A stretch of 5,102 nt of DNA from AC-50 sp035640455 (GCA_035640455.1 DASQWB010000166.1:1-5102); one strand, 5' to 3'. Positions 1-5,102 are shown, counted from the stretch's first letter. The notes: generated by a model not told the origin, from the letters alone. Translations and numbers: made by a program.

Positions 1-662
1 CGCGCCGGCCCGTGTCCGAGTGGTGGTCGAGCGCGATGTACCTCCGCCTGGCGATCCCCGACCTCCTGCCCCGGGACCGCGTCGCCCTCTACCTCGATGC
101 GGACACGGTGATCCTGGACCGTGTCTGGCCGCTGCTCCAGACCGACGTCAGCGACGTCTGCCTGGCCGCCGTCCGAGATCCGTTCAATCCGGTCCTCGCC
201 TGCGACACGAAGCTGCCCGGCTGGCGCGAGCTCGGCTTGAGCGGCGACACCGAGTACTTCAACAGCGGCGTCATGCTGATGAACCTCGAGCGATGGCGCG
301 ACGAGAGGATCGCCGACCGCTGCTCCGAGTTCCTCGAGCACAACCACGAGCACGTGCGCTTCTGGGACCAGGACTCGTTGAACGTCGTCGTCGCCGATCG
401 CTGGCTGCGGTTGGATCGCCGCTGGAACACGTTCCCGGTGTCGGCGATGCTGGCGATCACGGGCGCGAAGTACCGCGGCGAGGACGTGCTGCCGCTCTCG
501 GCTCTGCTCGCCGACGAGGGGGCGGCGGCGATCATGCACTTCGCGGGTCGGGTCAAACCGTGGGACGTCTCCTTCCCTGCGGGACCGGCCCGAGCTCTCT
601 ATCGGCGCTTCGGCGACACGGCGCGCGACCTGGTGAAGCCGGTGTCCGCTTCGGCCCGGTAG
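1..662 (+). CDS. Glycosyltransferase family 8 (GT8) protein, 5'-truncated by the window edge
   Basis: This is probably a retaining GT-A fold glycosyltransferase that moves a hexose from a UDP-sugar onto a glycan acceptor, in the cytoplasm or at the membrane face. Counting residues from the in-frame GTG at base 12, the metal/UDP-binding DxD motif is DAD at 29-31 within LYLDADTVIL. FNSGVMLMNL at 83-92 and WDQDSLN at 118-124 are typical GT8 blocks, and HFAGRVKPW at 176-184 matches the C-terminal H-x-x-G-x-x-K-P-W motif that supplies a metal-binding histidine. The frame stays open to the window edge (codons from base 3). The DxD normally lies about 80-100 residues from the N-terminus, so the GTG at 12 is unlikely to be the true start and some 70 residues are probably missing. 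The TAG stop at 660-662 overlaps the ribosome site of the methyltransferase gene, suggesting an operon. Family assignment is firm; donor and acceptor cannot be read from sequence. Confidence 0.9.
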   Translation, partial: RRPVSEWWSSAMYLRLAIPDLLPRDRVALYLDADTVILDRVWPLLQTDVSDVCLAAVRDPFNPVLACDTKLPGWRELGLSGDTEYFNSGVMLMNLERWRDERIADRCSEFLEHNHEHVRFWDQDSLNVVVADRWLRLDRRWNTFPVSAMLAITGAKYRGEDVLPLSALLADEGAAAIMHFAGRVKPWDVSFPAGPARALYRRFGDTARDLVKPVSASAR

Positions 663-665
663 GAG
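661..665 (+). promoter_or_regulatory. Ribosome binding site of the FkbM methyltransferase
   Basis: AGGAG lies 5 nt before the ATG at 671 and overlaps the TAG stop of the GT8 gene. It fixes the methyltransferase start at 671, although the frame is open much further upstream, and it suggests coupled translation of the two genes. Confidence 0.75.
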
Positions 666-670
666 CCGAG

Positions 671-1513
671 ATGGTCCGGCACGAGCCTCCGAGCTCCGGC
701 CTTCGCGGAAGCATCTGGCAGTGGTTCTCCGCGCACGCCGACACGCTGCCGGTCCGCGCGCTTCGCCGTTCTGCCGACGCGGCCTCGTACTACCTGCACG
801 CGGAGAATCGCGACCTCGCGACGAACGGCGAGGGGTTCGTCCTCGACTGCCTCGCGTCGCAGGCGCGGACGATCCTCGACGTGGGCGCGAACCGCGGCGA
901 CTGGGCGCTCGAAGCGGCAGGGCGGTGTCCGCAGGCCGCGATCTACTGCTTCGAGCTGGTGTCGTCCACGCGCGAGAAGCTCCTCCGGCGCGTGCGAGCG
1001 GAGCCTCGTATCCGTGTCGAACCCACCGGTCTCTCGTCCCATCCCGGCCCCGTGCGCGTGAAGCACTATCCCGGCGAGCCTGCCTGGACGTCGATCTACG
1101 ATTATCCGCACGACGGGCCGTCGGTGTGGATCGACGAGGTCGTGACGACGGGTGACGCCTTCCTCGCCGAAGCGAAGCTCACCACGGTCGATCTGCTCAA
1201 GATCGACACGGAGGGCAGCGAGCTGGCGGTTCTCCAGGGCTTCCGGGCCGCACTCGAGCAGCGCGCCATCCGTGCGATCCAGTTCGAGTACGGCTACGCC
1301 GCCGTCGTCTCCCACGCTCTGCTCATCGACTTCTACGAGCTGCTCGAGCCGCTCGGCTACGCGATCGGTCGGCTGGGAGGGAGCGGGGTCGACTTCGCCC
1401 GATACAGCTTCTCGAGCGAGAACTTCTTCGGCCCGAACTTCGTCGCCGTCCGCGGCGAGGAAGACGAGCTCCTCGCGCGGCTGGCGGCTCGCTCGAGACG
1501 GAACGGCCGATGA
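671..1513 (+). CDS. FkbM family SAM-dependent methyltransferase
   Basis: A 280-residue class I methyltransferase of the FkbM type, predicted to transfer a methyl group from S-adenosylmethionine, typically to a hydroxyl of a sugar or polyketide. The SAM-binding motif I is ILDVGANRGD at 68-77, followed by the acidic FEL at 94-96. The FkbM signature DLLKIDTEGSE lies at 174-184, IQFEYG at 203-208, and the usual C-terminal block NFFGPNFVAV at 251-260. The first 50 residues are poorly conserved and have no clear signal peptide. The ATG at 671 is preferred because of the AGGAG at 661-665; the frame is open back to about base 20, but that stretch overlaps the well-supported GT8 gene. The stop overlaps the next start as ATGA (1510-1513). 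Lying between two glycosyltransferases, it probably O-methylates a sugar in the glycan they build, perhaps as a cap or a variation of the chain. The substrate is inferred only. Confidence 0.9.
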   Translation: MVRHEPPSSGLRGSIWQWFSAHADTLPVRALRRSADAASYYLHAENRDLATNGEGFVLDCLASQARTILDVGANRGDWALEAAGRCPQAAIYCFELVSSTREKLLRRVRAEPRIRVEPTGLSSHPGPVRVKHYPGEPAWTSIYDYPHDGPSVWIDEVVTTGDAFLAEAKLTTVDLLKIDTEGSELAVLQGFRAALEQRAIRAIQFEYGYAAVVSHALLIDFYELLEPLGYAIGRLGGSGVDFARYSFSSENFFGPNFVAVRGEEDELLARLAARSRRNGR

Positions 1514-2541
1514 GGATCGCGCAGATCGCGCCGTGCTGGCTGCGCGTTCCTCCCGACGGCTACGGCGGGATCGAGTTCGTCGTTTCCGCCCTGACCGACG
1601 CCCTCGTCGATCGCGGGCACGACGTCACCCTCTTCGCCGCCGGCGGCTCCGAGACGAAGGCCGAGCTGCAGTCCTTCTACGACGCGCCGCTCGGCGAGGG
1701 AGCAATCGAGACGCCGATCTCCGAGGTCCCGCATCTCGTCGCCGCCTACGCCCAGAGCGAGGCCTTCGACGTCGTCCACGACCACACGACGTTCGGCATC
1801 GGACCGTCGATCGGTGCGCAACTCAGGAGGCCCCCTGTCGTGCATACGCTGCACGCGCCGGCGTCCTTGTGCCTGCCTCTCCTGCAGACGTACGAGCTGA
1901 TCGACCCGTACGTCCACTTCGTCGCCGTGAGCGACTCGCTGCGGAGCCACTGCCCCACGCTCACGTACGCCGCGACGATTTATAACGGCATCCCGGTGGA
2001 GAGGTTTCCGTTCTCCTCGGAGAAGGACGACTACCTGCTCTTCGTGGGCCGGATGTGTCGAGAGAAGGGACCTCACCTCGCCATCCGGGCCGCGCAGGCG
2101 CTCGGACGGCGCCTCCTCATGGGCGTCAAGATGCACGAGGCCTTCGAGCGCGACTTCTACGAGTCGGAGATCAAGGATCTGCTGACGCCCGACGTGGAGA
2201 TCCTGGGCGAGCTGTCCTTCGACGAGAAGCTCGAGGTCTTCGCTCGGGCCAGCTGCACCCTCATGCCGGTGCAGTGGCCCGAGCCGTTTGGTCTCGTCGC
2301 CATCGAGTCGCTCGCTTGCGGAACGCCGGTCGTGGCGCTGCGGAACGGCGCACTGCCGGAGACGATCGAGGACGGCGTCACCGGATTCGTCGCCGGCGAC
2401 ATGGACGAGTTCCTGACAGGGGTCGAGCGCGCCGCGAGCATCGATCCGGCGACCTGCCGGCGCACGGTGGAAGAGCGGTTCAGCGTCGAGGCGATGACCG
2501 AGGGGTACGAGAGGGTCTTCGAGAGCGTCGTTCGCGGCTGA
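1510..2541 (+). CDS. Glycosyltransferase family 4 (GT-B fold)
   Basis: A full-length 343-residue retaining glycosyltransferase of the GT4 group, expected to use a nucleotide-activated sugar to extend a glycan on the cytoplasmic side of the membrane. The N-terminal Rossmann domain opens with MRIAQIAP and the glycine-rich YGGIE loop at 18-22, then HDH at 90-92. The linker and C-terminal domain start around YNGIPVERF (158-166) and FVGRMCREKG (178-187). The donor-binding E-x7-E motif is E258 and E266 in EPFGLVAIE, followed by SLACGTPVVA and the usual IEDGVTGFV. No membrane segment or signal peptide is seen. The ATG start overlaps the FkbM stop by four bases and has only a weak purine-rich stretch upstream, so translation probably depends on termination of the preceding gene. 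It resembles GT4 enzymes annotated in soil actinobacteria, which mostly lack a tested substrate. Anything from polysaccharide to glycolipid synthesis is possible. Confidence 0.92.
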   Translation: MRIAQIAPCWLRVPPDGYGGIEFVVSALTDALVDRGHDVTLFAAGGSETKAELQSFYDAPLGEGAIETPISEVPHLVAAYAQSEAFDVVHDHTTFGIGPSIGAQLRRPPVVHTLHAPASLCLPLLQTYELIDPYVHFVAVSDSLRSHCPTLTYAATIYNGIPVERFPFSSEKDDYLLFVGRMCREKGPHLAIRAAQALGRRLLMGVKMHEAFERDFYESEIKDLLTPDVEILGELSFDEKLEVFARASCTLMPVQWPEPFGLVAIESLACGTPVVALRNGALPETIEDGVTGFVAGDMDEFLTGVERAASIDPATCRRTVEERFSVEAMTEGYERVFESVVRG

Positions 2542-2576
2542 CGTAACGGCCACTCTGCCTCTTCGGCCCGACTGCT

Positions 2577-2605
2577 AGGGCAGCTCCGGAGCCGCTCGCT
2601 GCCCT
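2577..2605 (+). terminator. Stem-loop after the glycan operon, possible terminator
   Basis: AGGGCAGC (2577-2584) is perfectly complementary in inverted order to GCTGCCCT (2598-2605), giving an 8-bp GC-rich stem with a 13-base loop, 36 bases after the GT4 stop. GCTCCGGAGC at 2583-2592 is itself a perfect 10-bp palindrome, and GGCAGC at 2626-2631 could pair with the right arm instead. No T-tract follows, so intrinsic termination is not certain. Its place at the end of an operon makes termination or 3'-end stabilisation the likeliest role. Confidence 0.4.
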
Positions 2606-2918
2606 TCCGTTCGCTCACCTCGCTCGGCAGCCCTCCCCTTCGGCCGTTGTCTCAGGGGTAGAGCGGTGTTGAACTCGGGCGGCGGCGGCCAGGCCTTCCT
2701 GACCGAGAACACGACGTGGCTGACACGAGCGGACATGCACCGAAGGAAGTCGTCGGCGGAGTGAGCGTCGACTGACGCATGGCTCACGCCGAAGCGTCTA
2801 TCCTTCCGGGGCAGCTGGCCAAAGAGGGCCCCGGGTCTGCGGCCGGAGAGGACAACCCGAGGAGGGCCCATAAGCGTTCGCGCTCGGCCGGCCCCAAGCC
2901 CGTCGACCGCCGTCGTGC

Positions 2919-2923
2919 GGAGG
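2919..2923 (+). promoter_or_regulatory. Ribosome binding site of the LuxR-type regulator
   Basis: GGAGG lies 5 nt upstream of GTG 2929, immediately before recognisable receiver-like sequence. It decides the start in favour of 2929 over the upstream ATG at 2779, which has no such site. Confidence 0.7.
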
Positions 2924-2928
2924 CGTCG

Positions 2929-3474
2929 GTGAGCGACCGGAAGCGCGTCGGAGTGGTGCACGAGCACGACGTGCTGCGCCACGGCATCGCCGGCTGCCTG
3001 AAGGAGGACGAGTCTCTGACGCTCGTCTTCGCCGTTCCCGAGGGACCGTCGCCCGAAGCGGTCGACGTGGCGGTCGTCTCCACGCATGCCCTCTCGAGCT
3101 CGTCCTTCGACTGCCCGCTCGTCCTCTTCCACGAAGGGACGCCGCGGAGCCCGACGTCGCGCGGCAGCCAGGTGTACGCGACGCTCTCGCTGCCGCGCCT
3201 GACTGCGGAGCAGCTCGTCGCGTCGGTTCGCGCGGCGGCCGCCGGCCTCCGCGTCAGCGAGCTCACGACGGCGCCAGCTCCGAGCCGCCTCGACGAGCGG
3301 CGGCTGGAGGTCCTCCGGCTGCTCGCCGCCGGCGAGACGACGAAGACGATCTCGGCGAAGCTCTCCTACTCGGAGCGGACGATCAAGACGCTCATCCGCG
3401 ACGTCGAGTACGAGCTGAGCGCCCGCAGCCGCGCGCAGGCGGTGGCCGAGGCGATCCGGCAAGGCTTGATCTAG
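2929..3474 (+). CDS. LuxR/GerE-type regulator with a degenerate receiver-like domain
   Basis: A 181-residue DNA-binding regulator of the NarL/LuxR class. The C-terminal GerE helix-turn-helix spans about 121-181: LDERRLEVLRLLAAGETTK, then the recognition region LSYSERTIKTLI and a typical AVAEAIRQGLI end. The N-terminal part (about 5-106) follows a receiver pattern: RVGVVHEHDVLRHGI resembles the first strand and acidic loop, and LTAEQLVASVRAAAAG the last helix. However, the strand that normally ends in the phospho-acceptor Asp reads DVAVVS, with Ser51 in its place. The following helix region is shortened to about ten residues, and no conserved Lys is seen before the last helix. Control by phosphorylation is therefore unlikely, and no histidine kinase lies nearby. 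It is separated from both neighbours by gaps with hairpins, so it is probably transcribed alone. It might control the DUF1702 gene or the glycan operon, but that is conjecture from position. An alternative start at ATG 2779 would add 50 residues. Confidence 0.8.
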   Translation: MSDRKRVGVVHEHDVLRHGIAGCLKEDESLTLVFAVPEGPSPEAVDVAVVSTHALSSSSFDCPLVLFHEGTPRSPTSRGSQVYATLSLPRLTAEQLVASVRAAAAGLRVSELTTAPAPSRLDERRLEVLRLLAAGETTKTISAKLSYSERTIKTLIRDVEYELSARSRAQAVAEAIRQGLI

Positions 3475-3542
3475 AGAGTCGCGTCTAGTAGCCCCATCGG
3501 GCGCACCGGTCGCCGGGCGACGCGGCTCGAAAGGTCCGTAAG

Positions 3543-3570
3543 GCGGGCCGCTCGGGCGTTGCCGGTCCGC
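3543..3570 (+). terminator. Possible terminator hairpin downstream of the regulator
   Basis: GCGGGCCG (3543-3550) can pair with CGGTCCGC (3563-3570), forming an 8-bp stem with one G-U pair and a 12-base loop. It lies 68 bases after the regulator's stop and is followed by TCTTCGCTG, only mildly T-rich. Termination is a reasonable but weak reading. A smaller hairpin, GTCGCC/GGCGAC, is at 3509-3521. Confidence 0.3.
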
Positions 3571-3610
3571 TCTTCGCTGACAAAGGTCTGTCGCTGATAC
3601 GGGGAAAGCG

Positions 3611-3639
3611 GCAGTCGCGCGCCGGGCGGCGGCGACTGC
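3611..3639 (+). promoter_or_regulatory. Strong hairpin directly before the DUF1702 ribosome site
   Basis: GCAGTCGC (3611-3618) is an exact inverted match to GCGACTGC (3632-3639). Inside it CGCC (3620-3623) can pair with GGCG (3628-3631), leaving one bulged G and a 4-base loop, so the whole element folds into 12 GC-rich pairs. The stem ends two bases before GGGAGGG at 3642-3648. In mRNA it should stabilise the 5' end or influence ribosome access; as DNA the dyad could be an operator. The structure is visible; the role is inferred. Confidence 0.45.
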
Positions 3640-3641
3640 TC

Positions 3642-3648
3642 GGGAGGG
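3642..3648 (+). promoter_or_regulatory. Ribosome binding site of the DUF1702 gene
   Basis: GGGAGGG is followed after 4 nt by GTG 3653 and after 7 nt by a second in-frame GTG at 3656. Either can be the start, and the difference is one residue. Confidence 0.65.
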
Positions 3649-3652
3649 CTTC

Positions 3653-4642
3653 GTGGTGGTCTCGCACGTCGGTGAGCCGAACCTGGAGCGCGGACCGATT
3701 CGCGCGCCGTTTCGAGCGCTTGCGGCGCGCCTGTTCGCGATCGACCCGGCCGAGACCTCGTTTGCGCGCCGCGGGTTCGCCGACTGCTCCGAGGCGACGC
3801 GCGCCGTGCTCGAGGAGCACGGCGCCGCCTTCGTCCGGGGCTTCAACCTCGGCCTCGCCAGCGACCCCGCGGGCGGCTTCGACGACGCTGCGGAGAGCGT
3901 GCCGCTGGCCGAGCGCGGCTTCGCGTACGAGGGCGCGGCGATGGCGTACGCGCTCCTCGACCTCGTCGCTCCGAGGCGGCTGCGGCGCCTCGACGAGCTG
4001 CTCGCGGGCGGAGGCGGAGAGCACGTCTACATGGTCCATGTCGGGGCCGGTTGGGCACTCGCGCGCCTCCGCCGGCGCCCGTTCGGGCGGCTGCGGCTCG
4101 ACCCGCTGCTCCGCTGGCTCGCCGTCGACGGCTTCGGCTTCCACGAGGGCTTCTTCCACCACGACCGCTTCGTCCGTGGCGGGAATCGCCACCGGCGGGT
4201 GCGGGGCTACGGGGTCCGCGTCTTCGACCAGGGCCTCGGGCGGAGCCTCTGGTTCGTGGACGGTGCGGATCCCGAGCGGATCGCGGCCACGATCGCTGGC
4301 TTTCCTACAGACCGTCACGGCGACCTCTGGAGCGGGGTGGGGCTGGGGGCCGCCTACGCCGGCGGGGCCGAGGCGGGAGACCTCGAGTCACTCCGTGCCG
4401 GCGCCGGCAAGCACGCGCCGCACGCGGCGCAGGGAGCGGCCTTCGCCGCTGCCGCACGGAAGCGGGCGGAAAACATCGTGCCCGGGACCGAGCTCGCAGT
4501 TGTGATCTTCTGCGAGCGCGACATCGACTCCGCCGCGCAGCTCGTCGCGCGCGAGCGGGCGAAGGTCGCCCTCGACGACGACGGCCGCGGCTACGAGCAG
4601 TGGCGCGCCGGGATCCGCGAGTCGCTCGCCGAGGCCGGGTGA
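3653..4642 (+). CDS. DUF1702 family protein
   Basis: A full-length 329-residue protein of the DUF1702 family; its biochemical function is not known to me. Family-typical blocks run through its length: RRGF at 39-42, a GFAYEGAAMAYALLD stretch from 89, HVYMVHVGAGWALARL around 124-139, LDPLLRWLAVDGFGFHEGFF at 149-168, VFDQGLGRSLWFVDGAD at 190-206, DLWSGVGLGAAYAGG at 224-238, AQGAAFAAAARKRA at 259-272, and YEQWRAGI at 314-321. No signal peptide or clear membrane helix is seen. The many conserved His, Asp and Gly residues suggest an enzyme or cofactor-binding protein, which is inference. As I recall, members occur in the conserved enediyne biosynthesis cassette (UnbL-type) and also stand alone or beside UnbV/CRTAC1-like and UnbU-like genes in many bacteria. 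None of those partners is in this window. The GTG start is supported by GGGAGGG at 3642-3648. A strong hairpin just upstream may affect expression. The gene ends directly against an acetolactate synthase remnant in the same frame. Confidence 0.85.
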   Translation: MVVSHVGEPNLERGPIRAPFRALAARLFAIDPAETSFARRGFADCSEATRAVLEEHGAAFVRGFNLGLASDPAGGFDDAAESVPLAERGFAYEGAAMAYALLDLVAPRRLRRLDELLAGGGGEHVYMVHVGAGWALARLRRRPFGRLRLDPLLRWLAVDGFGFHEGFFHHDRFVRGGNRHRRVRGYGVRVFDQGLGRSLWFVDGADPERIAATIAGFPTDRHGDLWSGVGLGAAYAGGAEAGDLESLRAGAGKHAPHAAQGAAFAAAARKRAENIVPGTELAVVIFCERDIDSAAQLVARERAKVALDDDGRGYEQWRAGIRESLAEAG

Positions 4643-4954
4643 AGGACGTGCTGCGACGACACGCTCGCCCGGCATGGGGTCCACGTCGTCGGCGTGATGG
4701 GCAACAACGGCATCTGGGCGCTCGAGAAGCACCCGATGGAGTTCCTCTACGGCTACTCGGTCGCCGCCGACCTGCGGCCGGGCACGCGCTACGACGAGGT
4801 CGTGGCAGCGCTCGGCGGCCACGGCGAGCTGGTCGAGCGTCCGGCAGACCTGCGGCCCGCGCTCGACCGTGCGTTCTCGGCCGGCGTCCCCGCGCTGGTG
4901 AACGTCCTCACCGACCCCCAAGTCGTCTATCCCCGCAGGTCGAACCTGGCGTAG
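4643..4954 (+). pseudogene. Acetolactate-synthase-like thiamine-diphosphate enzyme, C-terminal remnant
   Basis: About 100 codons match the C-terminal end of acetolactate-synthase-like (IlvG-type) enzymes, which are normally around 550 residues and join two pyruvates or act on related 2-oxo acids using thiamine diphosphate and Mg2+. Recognisable sequence begins near base 4655 with DTLARHGVHVVGV. It continues through MGNNGIWALEKHPMEFLYGY and DLRPGTRYDEVVAALGGHGE, and ends in the family-typical VPALVNVLTDP and YPRRSNLA before TAG 4952-4954. The NN pair of the GDG-x(about 25)-NN cofactor motif is present, but the GDG half and everything N-terminal to it (catalytic glutamate, central domain, most of the cofactor domain) are absent. 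The longest frame with a start codon begins at GTG 4694, without a ribosome site, and encodes 86 residues. The piece cannot be active alone. The C-terminal end looks intact and undisturbed, so the loss was probably a single deletion or rearrangement whose junction lies at about 4643-4660. Confidence 0.75.
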
Positions 4955-4955
4955 G

Positions 4956-5102
4956 GCCGACCTCGGCGACGCGGCGCTCGTCGCGCGCGTGCTGGAGGTC
5001 CAGCACGCGGCGTACGCGATCGAGGCCGAGCTGATCGCGTACGCCGATCTGCCGCCGGCGCACGAGACGGTCGAGCAGCTGCAGGCCAGCGGCGAGGAGC
5101 TG
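4956..5102 (+). CDS. GNAT-type N-acetyltransferase, partial, start unclear
   Basis: The frame ending at the window edge reads DLGDAALVARVLEVQHAAYA, then IEAELIAYADLPP, HETVEQLQ and GEEL. This resembles the N-terminal part of GNAT-superfamily acetyltransferases, which move an acetyl group from acetyl-CoA to an amine. In these proteins an 'LQ-x-AAY-x-VEA-x-LI' helix and a 'PP-x-x-ET' loop precede the strand leading to the acetyl-CoA site. The acetyl-CoA pyrophosphate loop (R/Q-x-x-G-x-G/A) would lie downstream, outside the window. The frame is open from base 4902, after a TGA at 4899-4901, but contains no ATG, GTG or TTG before GTG 4989, which is already inside the conserved helix. The true start was lost, is non-standard, or is hidden by a frameshift near 4930-4956. 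The gene follows the remnant's stop with almost no gap. Family call moderate; substrate unknown. Confidence 0.55.

Larger units (their letters stand above)
2542..2928 (+). other. Intergenic region with GC-rich inverted repeats, no supported gene
   Basis: This 387-bp stretch separates the glycan operon from the regulator. Its first 100 bases hold nested inverted repeats and several CGCTC repeats (listed separately). A tRNA-like A-box motif lies at 2649-2664. The rest is GC-rich without a recognisable promoter. The frame of the regulator is open back to an ATG at 2779, but that ATG has no ribosome site and the extra 50 residues are low-complexity, rich in Arg, Pro, Ala and Ser. A 32-codon frame from GTG 2666 to TGA 2764 has no homology I recognise and no ribosome site. 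I see no convincing -35/-10 pair. Confidence 0.6.

Noticed and set aside
20..670. N-terminal extension of the FkbM methyltransferase frame back to base 20
   Set aside because: The extra residues are Arg/Pro/Gly-rich out-of-frame translation of the GT8 gene, which has clear family motifs, and the ribosome site at 661-665 supports the start at 671.
1357..2553. Long antisense frame of about 400 codons opposite the GT4 gene
   Set aside because: It mirrors the well-supported GT4 coding sequence, is rich in Arg, Glu and Leu as expected for a GC-rich shadow frame, and shows no recognisable domain.
2642..2715. Complete tRNA gene on the + strand
   Set aside because: Only the D-arm resembles a tRNA. 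There is no paired anticodon stem, no GGTTCGA-like T-arm and no 3' acceptor complementary to GGCCGTT within 80 bases.
2666..2764. Small 32-codon frame from GTG 2666 (NSGGGGQAFLTENTTW...)
   Set aside because: No ribosome site, no recognised similarity, and short open frames are expected by chance here.
2779..2928. Extended N-terminus of the LuxR-type regulator from ATG 2779
   Set aside because: There is no ribosome site at 2779, the extra 50 residues are low-complexity, and GTG 2929 has GGAGG at ideal spacing directly before the conserved domain. Not fully excluded.
3577..3600. Promoter with CTGACA as -35 and TGATAC as -10
   Set aside because: CTGACA is close to TTGACA, but the gap to TGATAC is only 12 bp, and nothing resembling a -10 lies at the proper 16-18 bp distance.
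2575..3846. Antisense frame of about 420 codons spanning the regulator and the start of the DUF1702 gene
   Set aside because: It covers two supported + strand genes and two gaps, has low-complexity Arg/Ala-rich composition and no recognisable motif. Long open antisense frames are expected at this GC content.
4051..5034. Frame of about 330 codons overlapping the DUF1702 3' end and the acetolactate synthase remnant
   Set aside because: Arg/Pro/Ala-rich shadow frame across two regions that show family motifs in another frame.

Overview
The window is about 5.1 kb of very GC-rich DNA. All recognisable coding is on the + strand, with G/C-heavy third codon positions, GTG and ATG starts and GGAGG-type ribosome binding sites. 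This fits a high-GC actinobacterium. The style of the GT4 and acetolactate-synthase-like sequences recalls soil Thermoleophilia (Gaiellales/Solirubrobacterales), but that placement is an inference from memory.

Region 1 (1-2541) is a tightly packed three-gene unit for glycan assembly or decoration. It holds a family 8 glycosyltransferase (N-terminus outside the window), an FkbM-type SAM-dependent methyltransferase, and a GT-B fold family 4 glycosyltransferase. The methyltransferase's ribosome site overlaps the first gene's stop codon, and the second and third genes share an ATGA stop/start. The three are probably co-transcribed and translationally coupled, and they look like part of a larger surface-polysaccharide or glycoconjugate locus.

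Region 2 (2542-2928) is a 387-bp gap with GC-rich inverted repeats and a tRNA-like A-box motif, but no supported gene. It leads to a small orphan LuxR/GerE-type regulator (2929-3474). Its N-terminal half looks like a shortened receiver domain that has lost the phospho-acceptor aspartate.

Region 3 (3475-5102) starts with a 178-bp gap containing two hairpins, one ending two bases before the next ribosome site. A complete DUF1702-family gene follows (3653-4642). I recall this family from the conserved enediyne biosynthesis cassette, but nothing else in the window points to an enediyne pathway. Immediately after its stop, in the same frame, lies the C-terminal fifth of an acetolactate-synthase-like thiamine-diphosphate enzyme with no catalytic N-terminal part, so it is a remnant. 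The window ends inside the N-terminal part of a GNAT-type acetyltransferase reading frame that has no visible ordinary start codon. The right end therefore looks rearranged or decaying, and is the part most worth a second look.
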